A stretch of DNA of 39,395 nt, taken from positions 1 through 39,395 of the forward strand of contig NZ_JAFKIC010000149.1 in assembly GCF_017306585.1 (NCBI RefSeq), read 5' to 3'. The position numbers and the translations under genes are program-made. Origin of the DNA: Mesorhizobium sp. (GTDB lineage Bacteria > Pseudomonadota > Alphaproteobacteria > Rhizobiales > Rhizobiaceae). The notes beneath the pieces are model-generated. The model worked only from the letters and a program-made list of their open reading frames with translations. It did no database searches and was not told the origin of the DNA. Within the stretch, counting starts at the first letter, position 1. The number at the start of each line of letters is the position of its first letter. Of the stretch, positions 25,595-32,433 are shown in pieces.

Positions 25595-26431
25595 TCAGCG
25601 CGTGACGTTGCTGCCCTCCCAGTAGTCGATGACGTTGAACATGTCGGTGTCGGTGGGCTGGACAAACCAGATCGAGGCAGGATCACCCCAGCCGAGGTCC
25701 CAGAAGGTCCACACCCGCTTGGCCGGGTCATGCGGCACCATGGTGATACGGCTGAGCTTGGCGGCGTCCTGCATCTCCTTTTGGAAGAACGCGCCTTCAG
25801 CAAAGGATCTGCAGTTGCCTTCCCAGACGTTGTCATAGGCCACCGGGTCAGTGAGCCGCATATGCTCCCGTTCGGCGTCGAGAGCCTTGGAGCGCCACGG
25901 GTTATCGGAGAAGTTGACCTTGACCACGAGAGCGCCGGGCGGCGGGTTGACCACGAAGCGCTGGTAGGTCGGCGCGTCTTCAACGTCCGGGTTGAAGCTG
26001 ACCCAGATTTCCGAGCCTTCCTTACGGACAGTCGGGGTAAGGTTCTTCCAGCTGGCTTCCGAAACGTTCTGGGCTTCCTCCACCCAAACGATGTCGGCGC
26101 CTTCCAGAGACTTGATTGCAGCGGCGTCCTGCTTGGACAGGCCCTTGAAAATGAACTCGGTGCCGAGCGCATTGTAGATGCGGTACTTCTCGACCGTGTA
26201 CGGCAGCTTGTAGTGGTCGATGCGTGACGCCAGCAGGTGATGCACGCTCTCTTCGATGCTGTTCTGGAATTCGCGGGCGCAGACGATACGGAGCGGCTTG
26301 CGGGCGCCGAGGTGGACAAGGGCGTCGGCGAAGGACCAGGACTTGGCCCCGTCACGCCCGCCATAGAAGACCTTAAAGCGATGAGGCTCAAAGAGCCCGG
26401 CGAACTTCTCCGGTAGCTCCACCTGGTTCAA
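25595..26431 (-). pseudogene. Terminase large subunit, C-terminally truncated
   Basis: The 278-residue product contains the packaging ATPase domain: P-loop variant GGRDGAKS (24-31), Walker B IVWVEEA (114-120) and a C-motif-like SFNPD. The nuclease domain begins with DLGWGDPASIWF (245-256). The sequence then breaks off at YWEG (residue 273, about base 25,613), and four codons later a stop appears. PBSX/P22-type large subunits have about 420-500 residues, so most of the nuclease is lost. The start is TTG at 26431, overlapping the upstream stop (TTGA). The ATPase part looks intact. Confidence 0.82.
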
Positions 26432-26622
26432 ACATGGGAACTTCCGTTGCGCTTGGCGCGCTTACGCCGCCACGCTGCGGCGCGGGCATCGTGCTTGCCC
26501 TTTCGCTCGACAGGAGCTTCGGCGTTGGTCCGACCTTCAGCCTGTAACCGCAGGGCATACCGCAGCTTCGGGCTCTTCGGCGCCTTGCCGGACTTACGGT
26601 GCTTGGCCAACCCCATGCTCAC
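26428..26622 (-). CDS. Small very basic protein
   Basis: The 64-residue product is rich in Lys and Arg (HRKSGKAPKSPKLRYALRL and AAAWRRKRAKRNG). It starts with GTG at 26622, overlapping the stop of the preceding mini-gene (GTGA), and its stop overlaps the terminase start. It may be a nucleic-acid-binding accessory to packaging. The family is not recognised. Confidence 0.5.
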   Translation of the reverse strand: MSMGLAKHRKSGKAPKSPKLRYALRLQAEGRTNAEAPVERKGKHDARAAAWRRKRAKRNGSSHV

Positions 26623-26735
26623 GCATTGGAGCTTTCCTTGGGAATGAGATAGCGGACATCGCCGATCTCAATGACGACATATAGCCCATCGCTAATTGCG
26701 AGCTCTACTTCGGACGGGTCAACGACAGTCCACAT
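26619..26735 (-). CDS. 38-residue mini-protein between the terminase genes
   Basis: ATG 26735 overlaps the small-terminase stop (TGATG), and the TGA at 26621-26619 overlaps the next start. The product MWTVVDPSEVELAISDGLY continues with a strand VVIEIGDVRYLIP, a plausible small beta fold. The tight overlaps on both sides are the main evidence that it is translated. Confidence 0.5.
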   Translation of the reverse strand: MWTVVDPSEVELAISDGLYVVIEIGDVRYLIPKESSNA

Positions 26736-27157
26736 CAGCCACCGGCGCTTTCCTTCGGCCGGACCAGAACGACCCGCAACTCACCCTGCACCTGCACCGG
26801 GTTATCGGCATCGCCGGCCAGTGTGGTTTTGTCGCCATACACCTTCGGCTTCTCTTTACCGGCTTGCCACTTCTCGGCTTCGATCGCCACACGGGCAGCA
26901 CTGGGGTCGATCTCAGCGCTCAGCAGCTTGGACACGATGCTGTCGATACGAGCAGATCGCCAGTCGGCCCGGTCTTCGCGTGCGCGGGCGTAGTTGTTGG
27001 CGAAGGCTTCGTCTTCCTTCAGCCACTCATAGATGCGCCAACGAGGCGGATATCCGTCGAGCTTGCCTATGACGTGGAGGTTCTGGCCTTCAGCAACCAG
27101 GTCGCAGATGGTATCGGCGACAGTCTTGTCGAAGGGCCAGGAGGAAGGTCCGGCCAT
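26735..27157 (-). CDS. Terminase small subunit
   Basis: The 140-residue protein has a helix-turn-helix-like N-terminal domain (KTVADTICDLVAEGQNL, PPRWRIYEWLKEDEAFANNY, about residues 10-45). A long central helix (ARAREDRADWRSARIDSIV) and a beta-type C-terminal tail (VQVQGELRVVLVRP) follow. This is the pattern of small terminases that recognise the packaging site and recruit the large subunit. It is the first recognisable gene of the late operon. ATG 27157 is likely; a TTG at 27175 would add six residues. Confidence 0.72.
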   Translation of the reverse strand: MAGPSSWPFDKTVADTICDLVAEGQNLHVIGKLDGYPPRWRIYEWLKEDEAFANNYARAREDRADWRSARIDSIVSKLLSAEIDPSAARVAIEAEKWQAGKEKPKVYGDKTTLAGDADNPVQVQGELRVVLVRPKESAGG

Positions 27158-27161
27158 GCTG

Positions 27162-27173
27162 GAATCATGATTC
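27162..27173. promoter_or_regulatory. Palindrome at the start of the late operon
   Basis: GAATCATGATTC is a perfect 12-bp palindrome immediately upstream of the small-terminase ATG. The half ATGATTCAA recurs in the dyad at 36731-36745 before the replication gene. It may be an operator that times late or replication expression. Confidence 0.35.
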
Positions 27174-27197
27174 AAGCCGGGCTGGCTGGCAACAAAA

Positions 27198-27215
27198 AAG
27201 GCCCCGAAGGGCCTT
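27198..27215 (-). terminator. Rho-independent terminator, minus strand
   Basis: AAGGCCC (27198-27204), a four-base loop, GGGCCTT (27209-27215). On the minus strand the loop is TTCG and a run of T follows. It ends the transcript of the secreted-protein gene at 27226-27966 and separates it from the late operon. Confidence 0.88.
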
Positions 27216-27225
27216 CCTGTTCGAG

Positions 27226-27966
27226 TTACTGTGGCAGTTGGAGGTCTTTGGGTCCGGCGTCCTTCATGGCCTTTTCACCCAATTTGCAGATTGCGTCCCG
27301 CATCGCGTATTGAGCGTTACGCTCACGGGTTGTCGCACTACTGTCACTAAAGGTCGCCTCAAGCCCATTTAGCTTGCCGTCCTTCCCTTTGAACCTCACT
27401 TCGAGATAAGCGGACTCCTTGGAGGAATTGTCGACCGGTTCGTTCTGCTTCCAGTACCATTTCGTAAACACACCCCAGCCATACTCCTTACCTTCTGCAT
27501 ACTTCCCATAGCTTGAAACGAATTCGTCGAGCACGGATTTGAATTCAGGCTGGCCACCTTGTCTGTAACCCCGGCTTATTGTGAAATATCCCAGCCCGTT
27601 CCCGAAAACCTCCGAAGTGTAATTGATCTTAATCATCTCGTTGTATGCGTCTGTTGACTTTTCATACATCTGAAAGCCAAGAAACTCGTTGCCGATCAGA
27701 TTGACCCCCCGCTCCACGTCCGAACAAGTGACAATCCGACTTTGCGCAGATTCGCTCAGCTTGTAGCCTTGGCCGGTGAGAAACTGTTCCACTTCAGCGG
27801 GTTTCATTCCAGCTTTCAGACCACCCAAAAACTGGAGCTTGGACGCGTTGGGTGAGAGAGCCGCGTATGATTGCAGCGGGACCTGAACATTGATTTTGTC
27901 GGCGGCCTTCGCGCCGAAAGATGCCAAAGTCAGCACAACAGTAACTATCGAAATCAGATTTCGCAC
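27226..27966 (-). CDS. Secreted protein of unknown function (moron candidate)
   Basis: The 246-residue protein has a Sec signal peptide (MRNLISIVTVVLTLASFGAKA, cleavage near residue 21). The rest is a soluble periplasmic alpha/beta domain with LKAGMKPAEVEQFLTGQGYKL, a motif of small periplasmic proteins with a repeated helical hairpin, and YFTISRGYR. Two cysteines (in VTCSDV and DAICKL) could form a disulfide. Its own terminator and separate transcription unit suit a lysogenic-conversion gene. Function is unknown. Confidence 0.65.
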   Translation of the reverse strand: MRNLISIVTVVLTLASFGAKAADKINVQVPLQSYAALSPNASKLQFLGGLKAGMKPAEVEQFLTGQGYKLSESAQSRIVTCSDVERGVNLIGNEFLGFQMYEKSTDAYNEMIKINYTSEVFGNGLGYFTISRGYRQGGQPEFKSVLDEFVSSYGKYAEGKEYGWGVFTKWYWKQNEPVDNSSKESAYLEVRFKGKDGKLNGLEATFSDSSATTRERNAQYAMRDAICKLGEKAMKDAGPKDLQLPQ

Positions 27967-28034
27967 TTTGTTTCCCCCAATTTAAACCCGGCCCGACTTT
28001 TGCTTTGGCGCTCACCCGGTTGTCAATGTCAATT

Positions 28035-28448
28035 TCAGGTTTCTGGCGCCGTCGTCCGCCCGCAGATCGTCACCAGCGCCTTCGAGCCGAAGGATGCCCG
28101 CGGCGAGTACATCACCTTGTAATCCTTGGTGGCTGGCAGCGGCCCGAACCACGACTGATGGGGAGGACCGTCAACTTCCGGCACGTCGAGGGACGGGGTC
28201 CGCTCCTCTTGGTCAAACGCCTCCGCGAAGCCGTCTTGGCCGATGGTGACCATCTGCACACCGAGGTAGGCGCCTTCCTTGAGGCGAACCGTGAAAACCG
28301 TGGCATCGCCAAAGTAAGAGCCGCAACCGGTTTCCTTATCCAGCTTCACTTTGACTTCCCGGAAGTCGTTGGGGCCAGCGTTGCCGCCAGCCCCGACCAG
28401 GAATGCCCAGCTTATTGCGACCACTGCGCAAAGAGATATCCGACGCAT
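28035..28448 (-). CDS. Small secreted protein, unknown function
   Basis: The 137-residue product starts MRRISLCAVVAISWAFLVGAG, a signal peptide. It continues with a beta-rich domain with two cysteines (TGCGSYFG, TICGRTT). The ATG at 28448 was preferred over the in-frame ATG at 28490 because it begins the signal peptide. It lies between two other predicted secreted proteins on the same strand. Confidence 0.6.
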   Translation of the reverse strand: MRRISLCAVVAISWAFLVGAGGNAGPNDFREVKVKLDKETGCGSYFGDATVFTVRLKEGAYLGVQMVTIGQDGFAEAFDQEERTPSLDVPEVDGPPHQSWFGPLPATKDYKVMYSPRASFGSKALVTICGRTTAPET

Positions 28449-28508
28449 TGCGCCCCACTGGCAACCGGTTGCGATCGTTAAAGCACGCAAGAATGATTAT
28501 GCTGGACC

Positions 28509-28844
28509 TTACTTAACCTGGATAAGGTTTTGTTGCGACAGGCCGCCCGTCGTATCACAGGTCGTTATGTGGAGCGTCGCGCCGTTGTTCAGGATGGCGT
28601 AGGTGCAGGTGTGATGAAAGTTGAGTTGCGGCACGTTCAGCTCGAACTGGCTGTCACCAACGGATTTCCACCGCCCTTCGTATCTACCTCCGCTTTCCGT
28701 CCACATGGCGTAGTTATCGGCAAGCAGCGTGACCATGTACCCGCGCATACTCTGCCAACGGCCATAAAGCGGGTTGTCGGCCCTAGCCGCCGTGGGGAGC
28801 GCAAGTACGGCCACCCCGAGAATCGTCATTAACTGCCTTCGCAT
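28509..28844 (-). CDS. Small secreted beta-barrel-like protein, unknown function
   Basis: The 111-residue product begins MRRQLMTILGVAVLALPTAARA, a signal peptide. It is followed by a lipocalin-like beta pattern (LYGRWQSMRGYMVTLL, RYEGRWKSVGDSQFEL) with two cysteines in the C-terminal half. The start at 28844 places the signal peptide at the N-terminus. It may act in the periplasm or outer membrane as a moron. No family recognised. Confidence 0.58.
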   Translation of the reverse strand: MRRQLMTILGVAVLALPTAARADNPLYGRWQSMRGYMVTLLADNYAMWTESGGRYEGRWKSVGDSQFELNVPQLNFHHTCTYAILNNGATLHITTCDTTGGLSQQNLIQVK

Positions 28845-28926
28845 TTGGTGAGTTCTCCGGTGAGAGGAATGGTGGGGACGGCCCCCCGGGAAACCCCGGC
28901 ATCCCCGAACCAACGCCTATCAGAAA

Positions 28927-29118
28927 TCACGAGTTTTGACGGCGCTCGCTCACCACCCAAAACGCAAAGCTGGAAGCCAAAACAAGCTCAAAAAGGCCGA
29001 TCTGATCACCATCTATGCCTCTTTGTGCCCCGTTAAAGAAATAGTCACCGTATTGCAAAACTCGTAACTTATGCGGACATGGAACACACTGCCATAAAAG
29101 CGCGTATACTCTTGCCAT
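28927..29118 (-). CDS. Possible small membrane protein
   Basis: A leftward frame ends with IGLFELVLASSFAFWVVSERR, a membrane-helix-like stretch, and looks coding. The start is unclear: ATG 29118 gives 63 residues but lacks a good ribosome-binding site, and TTG starts further in would give about 45. It reads divergently from the recombinase gene at 29139. Confidence 0.35.
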   Translation of the reverse strand: MARVYALLWQCVPCPHKLRVLQYGDYFFNGAQRGIDGDQIGLFELVLASSFAFWVVSERRQNS

Positions 29119-29138
29119 CGTCGGGCCGGACAGGAGCG

Positions 29139-29696
29139 ATGATTTACGGGTACGCAAGGGTTTCTACCGAGGGCCAGGATTTGGCCGACCAGCTCGAAAA
29201 GCTGGGGAGAGCCGGTTGCGGCCGAATCTTCCACGAGAAACGCAGCGGGAAGAACGCCGACCGGCCGGAGCTTCAGGCGATGCTCGATACCCTTCAGCCA
29301 GGCGATACCGTGCTGGCGACGGTGACGGACCGCATTGCACGCGACCCTCTCGACATGCTCACCATTATGCGAACCGTGAAGGCAAAGGGCGCCGGCCTGC
29401 GGTTGCTGGAGGAGCCCTTCATCGACACCACCTCCGAGATGGCGGATCTCATCCTGTACGTGGTCGGCTGGGCTGCACAGTGGCAGCGCCGGAACATCCT
29501 GCGATGCACCGCGATAGGCCGGGAGCGCGCCAAGGCCAGAGGCGTCAAGTTCGGCCGGAAGCCGAAGCTTGACGCTCCTCAGCAGGCGGCTGCCCTCGCC
29601 CGGCTTGCCGGTGGTGACAGCGCACGCGAAGTTGCTTCCGCGTTCGGCGTAAGCGAGAGCACGATCGGCAGGATCGTCAGCCGCCCAGCGCCTTGA
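29139..29696 (+). CDS. Serine recombinase (resolvase/invertase family)
   Basis: The 185-residue protein has YARVSTEGQ near the N-terminus with the nucleophilic serine at about residue 8. RIARDPLDML and ERRNILRCTAIGRERA-type segments form the catalytic and E-helix regions, and a C-terminal helix-turn-helix (AREVASAFGVSESTIGRIV, about 160-178) follows. Small enzymes of this type resolve dimers or invert DNA segments. ATG 29139 begins the conserved domain. The 44-bp dyad at 29905 and the iteron array nearby suggest a role in maintaining a circular or replicating form. Confidence 0.88.
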   Translation: MIYGYARVSTEGQDLADQLEKLGRAGCGRIFHEKRSGKNADRPELQAMLDTLQPGDTVLATVTDRIARDPLDMLTIMRTVKAKGAGLRLLEEPFIDTTSEMADLILYVVGWAAQWQRRNILRCTAIGRERAKARGVKFGRKPKLDAPQQAAALARLAGGDSAREVASAFGVSESTIGRIVSRPAP

Positions 29697-29868
29697 AAAA
29701 GAACGCGGTGACACCGAGCCCAAACAGGGTGACCAGCACGTTCTGCACCGGCGCGAGGAGAGGATTAGGGTCCGTACCAGGACTGAACATCGCAATTGCG
29801 ATCGCGGCGGCGCCGCAAAACAGCGTCAAGACGAGGCACGCACGGATAAGGTTGGGATTGTCGTTCAT
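29677..29868 (-). CDS. Small two-helix membrane protein
   Basis: The 63-residue product has two hydrophobic segments (LIRACLVLTLFCGAAAIAIAM and VLVTLFGLGVTAFFFKAL). Its 3' end overlaps the convergent recombinase gene by 20 bp. The 44-bp dyad at 29905-29948 lies just upstream of its start. Unknown function. Confidence 0.5.
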   Translation of the reverse strand: MNDNPNLIRACLVLTLFCGAAAIAIAMFSPGTDPNPLLAPVQNVLVTLFGLGVTAFFFKALGG

Positions 29869-29904
29869 CAGGCTCCACTTTCTGGTCGGAGAAGCCTGAT
29901 CGAG

Positions 29905-29948
29905 CAGGAACTTTCCCCGACCGCTTTAACGGTCGTTCGAAGTTCCTG
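29905..29948. repeat. 44-bp symmetric two-tier inverted repeat
   Basis: CAGGAACTT (29905-29913) pairs with AAGTTCCTG (29940-29948), and CGACCG (29918-29923) pairs with CGGTCG (29930-29935). Internal loops are four bases on each side, with CTTTAA in the centre. It lies 37 bp upstream of the membrane protein gene and 209 bp from the recombinase gene. Candidates are a recombination site for the serine recombinase, an operator, or a leader RNA hairpin. Confidence 0.6.
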
Positions 29949-30200
29949 GTCGCCCCCTATCTTGCCATAATGCCGGTCAAAAAACCGGTCCAATTAATAG
30001 CGCCAGAAATGATTGTACAGTGAATAGCATGGTCTCGCCGCATCGCCTCGATAGGGGAAGGAGGCAGCACAGCGCGGGCAGAACCCGAAGCACGAATCTA
30101 GGCGCGGAGTTTGGAATTAACAAGCCCCCGATTTTAACGAGTTGGGCTTGAACGCGGGGCAGAGGCGATCTATTTCGTCGGTGGGGCCAATGCTACAAAC

Positions 30201-30216
30201 CGCGGGTCGGCCCGCG
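30201..30216. repeat. Small GC-rich hairpin before the iteron-like array
   Basis: CGCGGG (30201-30206), TCGG, CCCGCG (30211-30216). No T-run follows. It lies 28-58 bp to the left of the direct repeats in the 629-bp stretch between 29869 and 30497, which holds no gene that I can support. Confidence 0.5.
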
Positions 30217-30243
30217 TGCCACCCGTTGTGCTATGTGATCTTT

Positions 30244-30353
30244 GCGCTGTTGATTGACCTGAAGCTGTTCTGACCCTGAAGCTGTTGTTGTCTCGAAGCT
30301 GTATCGTCTCTGAAGCTGCTGTTGTCGCTGAAGCTGATCTCGCTCTGTAGCTG
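30244..30353. repeat. Iteron-like array of direct repeats
   Basis: The core GAAGCTG begins at 30261, 30278, 30295, 30312 and 30330. A variant GTAGCTG follows at 30347, and a weaker copy ending GCTG lies near 30244. Spacing is 17-18 bp. Because 17 is not a multiple of 3 the repeats are not protein repeats. Direct repeats of this size and spacing are the usual binding sites of plasmid and phage replication initiators, or of partition and repressor proteins. Confidence 0.65.
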
Positions 30354-30497
30354 AATCAAAAATCTCCAGAAATTGAACTACATCGCAGGCCGGGACCAGC
30401 GGTGGCCACCGCCCCACGGCCAGATTTCGAAATCGCAATCCCCATCAACAACAGGGTTTTGCAGGCGCCTAACAGACCCGGAATCAGGGGGCCAGAG

Positions 30498-30602
30498 ATG
30501 GTTTCTTTCCGGATTTCGATCGAGGTCCAGCTTTCGGAACGCACTATTAAGACGTTGCTTTACGTCGCGGTGCTTCTGATCCGCTGGTACTTCGGTCACT
30601 GA
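30498..30602 (+). CDS. 34-residue membrane-tail protein
   Basis: ATG 30498 follows an AGGGGG box. The product MVSFRISIEVQLSERTIK is followed by a hydrophobic segment TLLYVAVLLIRWYFGH. It reads rightward from the iteron-like array and is followed by a hairpin terminator. Very small and unverified. Confidence 0.4.
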   Translation: MVSFRISIEVQLSERTIKTLLYVAVLLIRWYFGH

Positions 30603-30628
30603 ACCGTCGCGAGACGATACAATGGGCC

Positions 30629-30649
30629 AGGATGCCGCATTGGCATCCT
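30629..30649 (+). terminator. Hairpin terminator between convergent small genes
   Basis: AGGATGCC (30629-30636), five-base loop, GGCATCCT (30642-30649), then GTTTCCATTT. The T-run is interrupted, so strength is uncertain. Confidence 0.6.
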
Positions 30650-30663
30650 GTTTCCATTTCTGG

Positions 30664-30795
30664 CTAGTGCGTCAGCCACCAGACCACGGCGATAACCACC
30701 CACACCACCAGGAACGCAATCACACATTCCTTGTCGGTTGGCCCGTCAGCGCTGGTCCAGCCGGTCTCCGGGCTTTTGTGGTTCCAGTGGTTCAC
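30664..30795 (-). CDS. 43-residue membrane-tail protein
   Basis: The GTG at 30795 overlaps the stop of the upstream gene (GTGA). The product has a polar N-terminus (NHWNHKSPETGW) and a C-terminal membrane helix ending in WLTH (AFLVVWVVIAVVWWLTH). A longer in-frame ATG at 31062 would run through two other genes in another frame and is rejected. Confidence 0.5.
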   Translation of the reverse strand: MNHWNHKSPETGWTSADGPTDKECVIAFLVVWVVIAVVWWLTH

Positions 30796-30938
30796 TGCTT
30801 CCGCGCGTTCTTTTTGTAGCGCGCCGGATAACCATGCATGACGCGCCGGTAGGCAAGATGAAACCTCGCGACCTTCTTTCCGAATGCTTCGGGAGCGAGT
30901 AGGAAGTAGCAACCGAGATACCAGATGATAAATTCCAT
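30792..30938 (-). CDS. 48-residue small protein with hydrophobic N-terminus
   Basis: The ATG at 30938 overlaps the stop of the preceding gene (TGATG). The product begins MEFIIWYLGCYFLLAPEAFG and ends in a basic tail (RYKKNARKQ). It is probably membrane-anchored. It is translationally coupled on both sides. Confidence 0.5.
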   Translation of the reverse strand: MEFIIWYLGCYFLLAPEAFGKKVARFHLAYRRVMHGYPARYKKNARKQ

Positions 30939-31252
30939 CACCGCCCTCCCCGCGCACGCTTGCGGCGGTCTTTCGGCCATTTGCCGGTCCAGTAGTGGAC
31001 ACGGTGGGTGCCGTGACCAGAGCGGTTGCGCTGCTCGAAATGGCCGCGCGGATTATTGGCATCGAACAAGTAACCCTTGCGGCGCAGCCGGGTCATGAGC
31101 TTGTGGGCATCGGTTGTGCCCAACTGCACGATGGTCCAGGCGTCGATGACGCCATGCTTGACAAGGTGGTCGATGACACGGGCCTGAATACGGGCTTGAC
31201 TAGGTGTTTCGGAGGGCGGCGCTGGTTTGCGGAAGAAGCTGGGGAAGCGCAT
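30938..31252 (-). CDS. Small basic winged-helix-like protein
   Basis: The 104-residue product has a helical core (ARIQARVIDHLVKHGVIDAW, TDAHKLMTRLRRKGYLF, about residues 20-65) like a winged helix-turn-helix. A basic tail with HRVHYWTGKWPKDRRKRARGG follows. The fold suggests DNA binding, and it may be an early regulator. It starts directly after the stop of the membrane protein gene at 31253. Confidence 0.6.
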   Translation of the reverse strand: MRFPSFFRKPAPPSETPSQARIQARVIDHLVKHGVIDAWTIVQLGTTDAHKLMTRLRRKGYLFDANNPRGHFEQRNRSGHGTHRVHYWTGKWPKDRRKRARGGR

Positions 31253-31492
31253 CTATTTGCCCTCCGCATTACAAATCTGCGTACCGCTGGCGTCGAGCCG
31301 GGGCGTGATGCCACTCCAGGCGTTGCCCAGGTATTGGCAGCCTGTCCCGGCATCAGTCAGTAGCGCCAAGCCAGATAACCCATTTTTCGGGTCGGTCTCA
31401 TCCTTAGGCGAATGCCCTACGATTATGCTTGCGACAATCAATGCGGCACTCACAATCCAAAGAGCGCAGCAGAGTTTTAGAAGGGGATGCAT
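31253..31492 (-). CDS. Small membrane-anchored protein
   Basis: The 79-residue product has one N-terminal membrane segment (LLKLCCALWIVSAALIVASIIVG) and an extracytoplasmic domain with two cysteines (GTGCQYLG, TQICNAEGK). The latter looks like a short secreted-domain motif (WSGITPRLDASGTQICN) often found in phage and bacterial small proteins. ATG shared with the stop of the upstream gene. Confidence 0.5.
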   Translation of the reverse strand: MHPLLKLCCALWIVSAALIVASIIVGHSPKDETDPKNGLSGLALLTDAGTGCQYLGNAWSGITPRLDASGTQICNAEGK

Positions 31493-31884
31493 TACTCGAC
31501 CTCCCCGAGGCCGTGGCCTTCTTCAACGTCGATTTCGACAATTGCACGTACACCGGCAAGAGCTGCTTCCCGTGCTTCCTCGTGCGTGCGGTATCCATAA
31601 CCCAGGCACCAGTCTCCCTCGGAGACCTTATCATAAACCGGCGCGAAGCATCTTATGCGCTTGGGCTCTTTCCATTCGGCTACGAGGTCGTAATCGTCCT
31701 CTCCAAACGCGTTAATCGACCCGTCAACACGATACCATCGATAGTTCCCGTCTTCATCGTAGACCAGGATAGGCTTTTTATCTTTGTAGAAAGGGCTGGG
31801 CGTCACCGACGCCACAAAAACCCTCTTCCCATCACGTGTCTTGTAAAAGTTGCCAGCTTCAATCTCGAATTTCTTTGGCTCCAT
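31492..31884 (-). CDS. Hypothetical early protein
   Basis: The 130-residue acidic protein has a beta-rich N-terminus (AGNFYKTRDGKRVFVASV, PILVYDEDGNYRWYRVDGS, WKEPKRI) and a helical C-terminus (THEEAREAALAGVRAIVEI). The N-terminal motif is found in many phage-encoded small proteins. Its function is not known. It belongs to a leftward early operon. Confidence 0.55.
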   Translation of the reverse strand: MEPKKFEIEAGNFYKTRDGKRVFVASVTPSPFYKDKKPILVYDEDGNYRWYRVDGSINAFGEDDYDLVAEWKEPKRIRCFAPVYDKVSEGDWCLGYGYRTHEEAREAALAGVRAIVEIDVEEGHGLGEVE

Positions 31885-31899
31885 ATCCCTCGCTTTCTC

Positions 31900-32061
31900 T
31901 TAGATGACACTCACGCCCAGCGCGGCGATGACCGCACCAGCCACAAACAGGACCGCCGCGCGTATGAGGGCGCCGCGGTTTTCCCAGTACCAGTCCGCCA
32001 ACAGGTCGGCTGCCGTGGGCTTGAGCGCCAGCGGCTCATTCATAGTAAAATACGCATTCAT
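31900..32061 (-). CDS. 53-residue single-pass membrane protein
   Basis: ATG 32061 follows an AGGAG box. The product starts MNAYFTMNEPLALKPTAADL and ends with a membrane helix AAVLFVAGAVIAALGVSVI. It is the first gene of the leftward early operon, divergent from 32185 across an AT-rich promoter region. Confidence 0.55.
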   Translation of the reverse strand: MNAYFTMNEPLALKPTAADLLADWYWENRGALIRAAVLFVAGAVIAALGVSVI

Positions 32062-32108
32062 GGTTGTTCTCCTTTTGTTTAGTCAACGCTCTCACAATAC
32101 TTTATAGC

Positions 32109-32171
32109 TGTAAATACATTTATTACACTATTTTATATTGACGGCGTATAGCCATTTAGTAATATTATTAC
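32109..32171. promoter_or_regulatory. Divergent early promoter region with two GTAA/TTAC operators
   Basis: TGTAA-N9-TTACA (32109-32127) and a perfect odd palindrome GTAATATTATTAC (32159-32171) flank a sigma70-like promoter for the rightward gene. The promoter is TTGACG (32138-32143), 16 bp, TAATAT (32160-32165). The second palindrome covers the -10 box, so a repressor bound there would block transcription. The region is very AT-rich compared with surrounding genes. Confidence 0.5.
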
Positions 32172-32184
32172 ACAACAAAAGGAG

Positions 32185-32409
32185 ATGAACATGCAAAACA
32201 ACTTCGGTCACGTGACCGCGGTGGTCCCGGCTGCATTGCTGCCGGGCCGCCAGTACCAGACCGGCGAGCGCATAAAGGCGCTCGTGAAAGAGATTGACGA
32301 GCTGAGCGCCATCATGACGCCATGGGGCCTCAAGGACGCCCTCCGCCAGCTCGGATACGATGTTGACGCCTGCCCGGACACTTTGCGCCGGCGCGGTGTG
32401 GACGCCTAA
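32185..32409 (+). CDS. Small early protein
   Basis: The 74-residue product begins MNMQNNFGHVTAVVPAALLPG. It is helical in the middle (ERIKALVKEIDELSAIM) and ends with LRQLGYDVDACPDTLRRRG. AAAGGAG precedes the start. It is the first gene of the rightward early operon that includes the next three genes. No family recognised. Confidence 0.55.
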   Translation: MNMQNNFGHVTAVVPAALLPGRQYQTGERIKALVKEIDELSAIMTPWGLKDALRQLGYDVDACPDTLRRRGVDA

Positions 32410-32433
32410 GACAAACCAACGAAACGTAATGAA

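Noticed and set aside
29905-29948. tRNA gene at the dyad, suggested by a TTCGAA-containing arm
   Set aside because: No acceptor stem, anticodon arm or T-loop consensus can be fitted; the symmetry is of a simple two-tier inverted repeat.
30244-30353. CRISPR array
   Set aside because: The repeated unit is about 7-9 bp with 17-bp period; there are no 25-37-bp repeats with unique spacers and no cas genes.
30193-30438. Gln-rich 81-codon minus-strand frame over the direct repeats
   Set aside because: The 17-18-bp repeat period is not a multiple of three and the encoded sequence is low-complexity; a DNA-level array explains it better.
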